From Sycon ciliatum (Eukaryota > Porifera > Calcarea > Leucosolenida > Sycettidae): 64,000 nt of DNA. This document shows positions 56,350-64,000 of the stretch, in pieces (the first letter of the stretch is position 1; every line of letters begins with the position of its first letter). The position numbers were made by a program, and so were the translations under genes. Location: contig NC_088655.1 of NCBI RefSeq assembly GCF_964019385.1, forward strand, positions 3,197,192 to 3,261,191, written 5' to 3'. Under the pieces are notes generated by a model. The model was not told the DNA's origin, made no database searches, and was given only the letters and a program-made list of their open reading frames with translations.

Positions 56350-59061
56350 ATGTTAATGCGGACGCATTCTATCACCTACTGCAATTGTTGTACTTTTGTG
56401 ACATGTTTGTTGAGGCATTACAGTCAGTCTGTTTAGATTCTTATGATCTGTTAGTGACTGGCAATTTCAACGCCCACAACTCAAGCTGGAGTCCCACCGA
56501 TTCTACCTCGAAGGCTGGTGATCTCCTTAGCACAGTATTTGCTGCTCTTGGGCTCCACCAGATGGTTGACTTCCCCACTCATTCCTCGCCTAGTGGCTCT
56601 GTTTCGTGTCTGGACTTGGTGATCACCAACCGACCACGCCTCGTGCGCTCAATTGATCAAGCACTTCCCTTGGGTATGTCTGACCATATAAAGATTGTTT
56701 GCACTTTATGTTACGCCCCTATTTCGAACTGCTTCCCCAACTCTTCCACTGGTCCTCCCTCTTCACTGTATCGCTTCAAAGAAGTACCTTCGCACCTTTG
56801 GCAATTAATTAACGCTGATTTAGCTGGCTACAACTGGTCCTCTCTGAACTCGTACACTGATGTTAATGACGCACTTTATCACTTTGATTGTGAGCTCCAG
56901 TCCGCCTTCCGTCGTCACCTCACCTCATTCGGAGCCACCCGCACTGTGACATCTCCACGACCCCGCATGCAATCTCCACCATGGGTTACTGCATAGCTCA
57001 GGTCTGCTGTAAAACGCAAGCGTGATCTATATAGTGTGTACAAAAAATATCCGACAGCAGTAAATCATGCAGCTTATAACCGACAAAGGAATGCTGTAAA
57101 GCACCTGTCTCGGCAAGCACATCGTCAATATATACGCTCCATCCAAGCATCACTAACGTCACCGAATCGACCTACACTCTTTCAGTTTGTGCGAGCACAG
57201 CGGCACACTTCCGGCCGTGTCATGCCCCAAACGATGATAGCATCCGACGGTACGGTCGCCACGTCCCCCAAGAGCATAGCTGATGTTCTGAACACTCAGT
57301 TCACCTCATTTGGGCTACCTGATGATCCTTCGTGGCACATTCCCCCTTTGTCCCAGTCGCCTTTCATATCTGTTCCGTTCCGTACAATCACTGTCACTAC
57401 GTGTCAAGTTCGGAAATATCTGAAGCGCCTGAAATGTGGAAAGTCTCCCAGCTCAGACGGGATCCCGAATGAAGTGCTGCAGTCTCTTGCACCATCAATA
57501 GCCTATCCGCTGGCCATTATTTTTAATATGTCATTTCGAACTGGTGCATTCCCACAGGATTGGAAATCCGCCATCGTGACACCGCTTTACAAGAATAAAG
57601 GCTCCCGTGCTTGCCCGGCAAACTACCGCCCCATCTCTCTGCTGCGCACAGTTTCCAAACTTTGTGAGCGTATTGTATTCGATTCCCTCTACCTGCACAT
57701 CGCTCCGGCTCTCTCACCAGCTCAATCGGGATTCTGCCGTGGTGACTCAATTCAATACCAGGTGACTCGACTTGTACAAGACATAGCGACAAAGAGGCTT
57801 ACTTGCCAAGTTGGAGGTCACCTTCCGGGTGGAGGATGCTGCCTTGCGTTGGATATCCTCGTATCTGTCTGCTCGTTCTCAGGCTGTTCGCTTGCCCTAT
57901 TACTTGTCTGATTCCCTCCCTGTAACGTCTGGAGTGCCCCAAGGTTCCATTCTGGGTCCTTTGTTATTCTTGCTTTACGTTAATGACCTACCTTCAGTTG
58001 TCCCCGATGTTAGTTTGTATGCGGATGACACTGGCCTTATCTGTTCTGATTCCTCCCCTGCACAATTACTCCTTACCATGCAGCATCGCATCAACAGCAC
58101 AGTCATGTGAATGCAAACGTGGAAATTCCAGCCCAATTTAGACACGACAGAAACCATGTATATTTCTTCATCCCCTCCTGATCAACCATAATACTTCCCT
58201 GACTCGACTATGCCTATCCGTGTTGTTACTCAGCACAAACATCTAGGTGTGATGTTTGACTGCAAACTCTCTTGGGCTTCACATGTCAACTGTGTATGCA
58301 AGCGAACCAGTTCAGCATTAGGGGTACTACAACCACATTGCACTCATTTGCCCATCCAGTGTAAACTATTATTTTATCAGTGCTATATTCTCCATATATT
58401 CGACTTTTGCGATACCGCTTGGTGTGGCCTTTCTGACACAACTCTGAACCAACTAGAAGTCCACCATAGATTTATACTTAAAATTCTTTACAACAAGGAT
58501 CGATGTTTTCCTTCGGATGCCCTTTATAGACTTGCACACACTTCTCCTCTCTGCGTTCGTCATAAGCACCATCTCTGTACACTGGTTCATAAAATATTTC
58601 TTCATAAAACCCCTTCACACATGATGAAGTACAATTGGTTTTCGACAAGCTCAACCCGTAACGCGCTCATCCTGCCTCTTGTTAAGTCAACCCAGTATCT
58701 AAAGCCCCCTTTGTTTTCCGGCTACTCTCATTGGTTATCATTACCATACGGTCTGAAAACTTGTTCTTCTATTGGTAAGTTTAAAGATCTACTATCACAA
58801 CTGAACTAGACGCAATAATTGACATCGAAGAACATTCTCGAATACCTGGGTTATGCACGAATTTTGATAGTGCTCACTTCCGATAATCGTTTTTCTTTGT
58901 AATTTTCCATTCATTTTCTGCTTTAATTCATATTTGCTTTGTTTTCCTAGCTTACTATTGCCGTGGCTGGCTCAACGCCCTTGTCTCAGGGGATTCTGTC
59001 CCTGCATTAGCTATGCTTGTCACATGCTATGAGATTGTGTCTAATAATAATAATAATAATA
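56350..59061 (+). mobile_element. Decayed LINE, plus strand
   Basis: Contains the C-terminal half of the endonuclease, most of the reverse transcriptase and the tail, then a 3' UTR of about 230 bp ending in (TAA)n at 59041-59060. The 5' half of the endonuclease is missing or degraded. The short tandem-repeat tail is typical of CR1/L2/RTE-grade LINEs rather than a poly(A) tail. Confidence 0.88.
56394..58809 (+). pseudogene. LINE ORF2 (endonuclease end, reverse transcriptase lacking motif A)
   Basis: Endonuclease part: LLVTGNFNAHNSSW (the GDFNAH motif) and LGMSDHIKI (the SDH histidine). A stop at 56993-56995 follows. Then SAYPL-type linker, KSPSSDGIPNEVLQ, NYRPISLLRTVSKLCERI and LSPAQSGFCRGDS. 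At about 57795 there is a deletion: the motif-A line with its catalytic aspartate is gone, and the frame shifts. Downstream SGVPQGSILGPLLFLLYVND and LYADDTGLI are intact, followed by further stops (58108, 58188) and the tail region with HKHLGVMFDCKLSW and DALYRLAHTSPLC, ending at 58809. Confidence 0.92.
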
Positions 59062-59263
59062 TTCGGCGTCTATTCGAATTTAATTTCCTCCTCGTCTCCC
59101 TATTTCTTTCCAAATCTCCCTCTACATCAGGGAGTCGTATACATAATACGACGAATATTGGTACGGTACGGGACAGATACAGGAGCCCGCAAATATTGTG
59201 GACAGCTGTTACGTACAATCCTGTAGAGCCTTTGTAGTCACAGGTACGGGACAGATACGGGAC

Positions 59264-59500
59264 AGATACGGGATAGCGCCAGCCGTGACACAAACAAAGA
59301 AACACACAAACACCAAATTAAAGCTGTGTGGACCCTGGTTAACGCCAGACGTTACTGAAGTAACGTCCTCTGCATAGCTACGGGAATTAAAGCTGTGTGG
59401 ACCCTGGCTAGCGCTGGACGTTACTGAAGTAACGTCTTCTGCATAGCTACGGGAATAAAAACTATTATAAAAACCGAGGTCCCCCGAGGTTTTTATAATT
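59264..59500. repeat. SINE-C-like 3' end, 69-bp tandem pair and hairpins
   Basis: 59264-59312 matches 55186-55234. Then a 69-bp unit starting AATTAAAGCTGTGTGGACCC occurs twice (about 59317-59385 and 59386-59454), each with the hairpin GACGTTAC-TGAA-GTAACGTC. Next, TTATAAAAACC and GGTTTTTATAA (59466-59499) form an 11-bp inverted pair around GAGGTCCCCCGA. Confidence 0.8.
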
Positions 59501-59639
59501 AGTTTATATTGGTCATAAGACCAAGTAATCAATCAACCAGTAAAAACTCCTACTCAATCTCGAACAACAAAATTAGTGGACAGCTGTTATTTGTGTTTAT
59601 ATGACAACTCGTGTGCTGGACGAGTGTTCGTTGTCATTG

Positions 59640-60260
59640 TTCAATTTCTTTTACTCTTATTTATTTATTTATTTATTTATTACAACATCTCAAGACTCGG
59701 TGGAAACACCGGCCAATGTTAAAGAGAGTGGGTGATTGCCAACCACGGCGATAAATAAAAGTAAGGGGAGGGAAAAAGAAAGAGTAGCAAAATGAACAGC
59801 AACAACTCCGTAAAGAAAGAGAAAGATAATGTCAAATAAAAACAGTGAAAAACACAGAGACGCAAAGGACATGTGGATAATGAGCTATGCATGTCGTAGT
59901 AAATAAGGAGCGGCACGGATCTTAAACAGGCGGAGTGAGGTCAGGTCCTTAACTTCTCTGGGTAGAGTGAGCCAAACAGAATAAGCAATAAAGAGAGGGG
60001 AGCGCAAAAGAGTGGATGAGTTACACTTAGGGAGTAAGAGTGAGTTTCTAGTTCTTAGAGAAGAGAACCAATTAAAACACATGAGATGAGGTGGGCACAA
60101 CTCAAGCTTAATAGAATGGACAAGAGAAGCCAGGTGTGCACTGCGTCCATGTGATAACGGGGTTGTGTGAGCGATTTTATAAAGGGCGGATGATGAGAGC
60201 ATGCGGGGTTGACGGAGGAGAATTTTAAGGATTTTCTTGTGATGTATTTCAAGCTTTGCA
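59640..60260 (-). pseudogene. LINE C-terminal fragment, minus strand
   Basis: Minus-strand frame 60202-59885 encodes ALYKIAHTTPLSHGRSAHLA and FNWFSSLRTRNSLLLP, then YSVWLTLPREVKDL, clearly related to the tail of the LINE at 58500-58800 but on the other strand and diverged. Its 3' UTR ends at an (ATTT)n tract at 59651-59680, read as (AAAT)n on the minus strand. All of the polymerase is missing: a 5'-truncated insertion. Confidence 0.85.
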
Positions 60261-60491
60261 TAGGCTATCAGATCATTTTCCGTATTCGGTCTATTTATAA
60301 CCGGTATCTATATGAGAGTGTGGTCTGTCTCTATGGTTACCAGTGTTTTTTCATAACTATAGCCACTTCTCCTTATTAGACCTTATCTGGAAGGCCCAGT
60401 CTTGCATATTCCAACAGCAGCCAAGGACGCTAGCTCTCGTTATGTGGACTTGGTCCGATCCTAAAAAGCTGTTTTTATAAACTGTTTTTAC

Positions 60492-60535
60492 GTTGCCTGA
60501 TGATCGTAGAGATACGTGAAACTCGGAGTTGTGAC
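60492..60535 (+). ncRNA. Hammerhead-ribozyme-like motif
   Basis: CTGATGA at 60497-60503, a 4-bp stem II (CGTA/TACG with a GAGA loop), GAAAC at 60518-60522, a 3-bp stem III (ACT/AGT with loop CGG), a possible cleavage triplet GTT, and a 5-bp stem I (GTTGC with GTGAC, including G-U pairs). The U-U at the base of stem II is not canonical. Short stem III hammerheads are known from Penelope-like and other retroelements. Activity is unproven. Confidence 0.4.
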
Positions 60536-60666
60536 AAAGCTTCCAAACTCTCTCTCTTGCAAACTGTTTTTATATGATAGAATATGGTTATGTTGAATAA
60601 ACGAGGTTTGTGTCAATTGGAGATTGACTTGGAGTTTTTACGAGTTGATTCTAAAATGATCTAATT

Positions 60667-61157
60667 ATTCCTTTGGATCCAAACAATAATAAAAGGACAA
60701 ATAAAGCGTTTTACTGCGAGTTTCACACACTAAGCGGTCATCAGAAAACGATAATGAGTAAATCTGGATCAGTACTGGTTTACATAATCACAAAGCCAAG
60801 TGTAAATACCTTTGGATGCAATCCGAATACCCCATGGCAAAGACACGTACAACAGCAGTTAGTATAATTATACAGGTGAATACGTCCTACCAGTACAATC
60901 TACTGAGCTTGTTTTCTTAGGTGTTGGCGATCAAGTATTTTTTGTTCAGCCTGTGGATTGCAATCCGAACGAGGTCATGTTTGGATATATATGGTTGGAG
61001 GATCGGAGTCTTTTGGCAGATAGATAATCTATAGCACGGTATTATTAGGATAAAGAACTAAACCAGTCCAAAGAGCAAGTTGCTTCGACCTCGTTATCTC
61101 CCCTCAGTAGAGCTCAGAGTTAGTGACCGATTCGATCGCGCATAAGTCTTGTGAATA
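60667..61157 (+). repeat. Duplicated host segment, copy B upstream part
   Basis: Counterpart of 37019-37517, including the hammerhead-like motif on the minus strand (60707-60750) and the TATA-like GGATATATATGG at about 60983. Here the segment runs directly into the signal-peptide exon region with no insertion. Confidence 0.75.
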
Positions 61158-61304
61158 AGAAAAGCAACCAAGTTAAAGTATCAAATTGATTTCCCTAACT
61201 GCGATAAAGACAGCAAGGGTTTAAAGAGGGTGGATAGCTTAGACGCATAACAGAAAGAATGCTCAGATAACGTACTGAATTTTTCTCTTTTTTCCTTTTC
61301 AAGG

Positions 61305-61374
61305 ATGGAGAGCCAGAAACTGCCACTTTTTGAAGCTGCATTGATTATGATTACGTTGTTCAAGCTTGCAGCAG
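61305..61374 (+). CDS. Signal-peptide exon, copy B
   Basis: Acceptor TTTTTTCCTTTTCAAG ends at 61303; ATG at 61305; donor GCAG|GTAAGTGTAG at 61375, phase 1. It encodes 23 residues, MESQKLPLFEAALIMITLFK and then LAA, differing from copy A mostly at isolated positions while keeping the hydrophobic core, the exon length of 70 bases and both splice sites. That pattern supports coding function. The remaining exons of the gene are not identified in the window; a SINE-B insertion (61858) lies in the presumed intron. Confidence 0.65.
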
Positions 61375-61857
61375 GTAAGTGTAGTGATGATAGCTTACCA
61401 ATTCAGTAATAAAATATTAACGCCATTCCTCACACAAACATGTCAACAAAGAGACACCTTTGGATTACGAGGTACTGGTTTCAAAACAACTGGTTTGGAA
61501 GCTCAAAGTAGAGCGGCTGGTAGCTCTGAGTTGCTGCTGTTAGCTCAAATTAGATCTGCTGTCAGCTCAGCGTTGAGCTGAAATACTAAATAGATGTGAT
61601 ATACGAGTCGTAGCTGAAAGCAGAGCTGCACCAAATGCCTAGATAACACCAGTTGTGAGAGTGGACCCGATCAGTGGGTGCGTTGTAATGATGGTGTGAA
61701 TAAGTTGAATAGGGAGGGATGTTGGGAAAAGAAAAACTGCTGAAGCCCGATCTGTTGTCTGGTAGAACACAAACAGGCAAATAAGCGGTGAGGGGACAAT
61801 AACTTTTATAAGGCAATAAGCAGAATCAGCGGAGCGGACACTGGGCGTAGTAAAAAA

Positions 61858-62128
61858 AGAAAAGTAAATTATCGTGTCCGTTCCCGAAGGGAACTCACGA
61901 TGGCCGCTAATACCCGATAAACCGTAGCGGCAGATGCAGCGCCTAACGGTGGGGGTGAGTGGATATGTCTCACAACCACTGGCACAAGTGCCGAAAACGA
62001 CCTCATTAGCTGCATCCATGTACCCCTTGTGCCTGGCCACAAGTTCCCAGTTGACTGTGGGTAGCAGCACGACTGGAAGAACCGCTCCCAGGCAGGACTT
62101 GAACCAGGTACCTCTCGTATCTCAATCA
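61858..62128 (-). repeat. SINE-B copy
   Basis: Near-identical to 29117-29425 with B box GGTTCAAGTCC on the minus strand at 62095-62105 and the GTTCCCTTCGGGAAC hairpin near its 3' end (about 61880). Confidence 0.8.
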
Positions 62129-62481
62129 TGTTGGACGTAGTAATGAACAAAAATAAAAGTTAGATAATAAATTTTCTGAACACGTTTTCTAGAGACAAAA
62201 AGGCAAGCGTTTTTCGGGGGATTAGTACGCAGCAAAACAAAGTGCATGATGTCATTCTTGAATGCCGCATGAAGCAATGCAGTTCAGTGCGTCCGCTAGT
62301 TCGGATTGTTGCTAACGAACTGTGCTAGCAATAGCACAGCTAGTAGTACCCCATTAGGTTTTGGTTGAAATACAATTACCACACTAAAGATGAAATCCAC
62401 TGGAAATTGTGACCTTTTCTACCATTAATCTAAGTATGTCGGTACAATGATGATACTAGCTAGAGCAAACAGCTCGTTCTA

Positions 62482-62700
62482 TCTTTTATTTTTTATTTTT
62501 TTATTTTTATTTTTTTTATTTACTATGTGCACATCCCTACAAAGTAATAGGGGTAATAAAAGAGACAAAGACAACAAAGGAGTAGTAGGTGCTACAAGTG
62601 CTGTGCTGGTCAGGCCCAGTGCAGTCCTCCGACCATTTCGGTCTCGGATCTAGCTTCAACGAGATCAGAATAGCCAAGAATGGCCCACGCCCACGCTCGG
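62482..62700 (-). repeat. LINE 3' UTR fragment
   Basis: T-rich tract 62482-62520 followed by TTTACTATGTGCACATCCC, like the 3' end of the LINE at 12607 (TTTACTATGTTCACATAACC), and further on CGGTCTCGGATCTAGCTTC as in that UTR. A solo 3' end without coding sequence, reading on the minus strand. Confidence 0.5.
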
Positions 62701-62755
62701 CGTGGCGGAAATTATCAAGTGATGGCACCAATATGTACTATAACATCAAACAACA

Positions 62756-62968
62756 GTGGAACTACAGTACTGCAGTTCTAAACCAGTGACAACATATGCC
62801 AATACGTCTTCAGCACATGAAGTTCAGGTTTCAGGTTGCCAACATACACAACCTGTAACCCAGCCAGGAGAGATTTGTGACAACCCAGGGGCTTGCATGT
62901 TGAAACCTGAACTGGACAGTAACAATTGTATAGGCACACACAATAATGCAGTTTGTCGTTTGCATTAA
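62756..62968 (+). other. Short cysteine-containing frame, unassigned
   Basis: A 70-codon frame with five cysteines in its second half (GEICDNPGACMLKPELDSNN, then CIG...AVC), reminiscent of a small extracellular module, downstream of signal exon B on the same strand. It is also bracketed by a 13-bp inverted repeat (AGTTCAGGTTTCA at about 62821 and TGAAACCTGAACT at about 62901). No splice support in the right phase was established; may be chance. Confidence 0.2.
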
Positions 62969-62969
62969 T

Positions 62970-64000
62970 CATGACTGGCTGCCTTGAGTGCAGCCTTCAA
63001 AACCAAAATCAATATCATATTAGTTGTCCTTTCTGTAAGACTCATATCGTTGGGCCTATAATCCGAAAACCGTGAAGATAATAAGGAGGTTTCAGTCTCA
63101 CGTAACGGATACGGGAACGTGGGTTTATACACGTAAAGTTCATGCAATGTTCCCACGTTCGCAATGTTGGTTTTACTCACACGGAACAAATAAAAGCATG
63201 AAGCGAAAGGCCCAAACTTGTTCAAAGACGAAGCTTAGAAGCTCATCGAATATTTTTGATTTCGTGCTTCGGAAACCTCTTCAGTTGAGTAACCTCACAG
63301 CTTTCACAATGCGCTCCATTCTGATTTTCAGTTGCGTTCTGGCCGAACGTGGGTGAGCCTTCATACACGGAATGCCGTGAATCAGAAAACGTCTGTACGT
63401 GGGTCACCGAGTATCACGTGGTACACACACGTAAAGTACACACGGATTATGGGAGACTAAACCTCCCAACTGAGGATGTTCCAGGCGATGATTGCCCCGA
63501 GCATGAACTTTTTGTCATTCTTTTCACGGTCAAAAATTTGAGTAAATCCTCCGAGTGAACCCTCATGATTTCTCTTAGATTTCTTATCCCAAGTCCCTCT
63601 ACTTTGCTGGATAAATCGCTTCTTGATTTCATCATACTGGAATGGGACTTGTAGATTATAGCGAGCAATGAATTGGGTAGTGAGGTATATTTGTAATAAC
63701 CACTCAATTACTGAATACGTAGAATGCTCAAGTATAGAATGTTATACCTCATTCCATAAACACCCACATACAATTGGCCATCTACATAAGTGGTGAATAT
63801 TGCTGAATATTCACTGCTTTATTCACCACTTTTCGATACTTACTGTAAAGAGAGCAGTACTCGGTGCTGCGCTTGGTTCCTCTTCAGTCAGCGCACCGGA
63901 GCTGTCGAGTGCCCTAGAGAATTTCTAAGCTAACTTCCGTAAACAGGACTTTTCTGAGTACAAACAAAATCCCTTGCTTGCCATCACCACTAGATCCGCA
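62970..64000. other. Stretch without recognised gene
   Basis: Short frames on both strands, none recognised; nothing else supported to the window end. Confidence 0.5.

Noticed and set aside
62756..62968. Confident extracellular cysteine-rich exon of the copy-B gene
   Set aside because: Five cysteines are suggestive, but no phase-1 acceptor was established and a 13-bp inverted repeat explains part of the sequence; kept only as a low-confidence note.
63447..63707. Retroelement integrase tail on the minus strand
   Set aside because: Charged composition only; no motif that I could match.

Overview
This is eukaryotic DNA, almost certainly from an invertebrate animal; I cannot name the species. 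The evidence is a spliced-looking C-type lectin receptor gene with consensus GT/AG sites, several retrotransposon classes (Ty3/Gypsy-type LTR elements, LINEs, a DIRS-like fragment), tRNA-derived SINEs, short cut-and-paste elements with correct target-site duplications, and long microsatellites. No bacterial operons, Shine-Dalgarno sites, rRNA genes or CRISPR arrays are visible. The window is gene-poor and repeat-dominated. Two runs of exactly 200 N (23377-23576 and 47036-47235) are assembly gaps.

Layout. 1-6450: DIRS-like and LINE fragments and two non-autonomous hAT elements with perfect 8-bp duplications. 6458-11314: a complete Gypsy-type retrotransposon with identical 238-bp LTRs and one open 1370-codon gag-pol frame, the youngest-looking large insertion here. 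12607-15290: a decayed LINE on the minus strand. 16136-16618: a C-type lectin domain exon. 17921-22377: a LINE zinc-finger region cut by a second Gypsy element, itself cut by a piggyBac-type TTAA element. 23577-27546: a decayed LINE with an unusual reverse transcriptase, abutting a 2.4-kb (TAG)n array. 27759-28030: a transmembrane and cytoplasmic-tail exon in the same phase as the lectin exon. 29100-36000: SINEs, a fold-back element, Gypsy remnants and a perfect 122-bp tandem duplication. 37019-41330 and 60667-61790: two copies of a duplicated host segment, each with a signal-peptide exon (phase-1 donor) and hammerhead-like motifs; the first copy is split by a long-inverted-repeat element that itself holds a LINE. 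43600-47035: a roughly 3-kb head-to-head palindrome that runs into a gap. 47236-51072: the 5' part of a third Gypsy element on the minus strand. 51284-56341: fold-back and pogo-like MITEs, a Helitron-like fragment and three tandem-repeat blocks. 56350-60260: two decayed LINEs in opposite orientations.

How it fits together. The only host coding sequence I support is a family of small secreted or membrane proteins. Its visible parts (signal-peptide exons, a lectin exon, a transmembrane-tail exon) all use phase-1 junctions, so they could be duplicated or shuffled without breaking frame. The lectin and tail exons are 11.1 kb apart, and the intervening intron is filled with mobile DNA. Nested insertions give a relative chronology: LINE older than Gypsy-2 older than the TTAA element; LINE older than the hAT element at 3378; inverted-repeat element older than its internal LINE.
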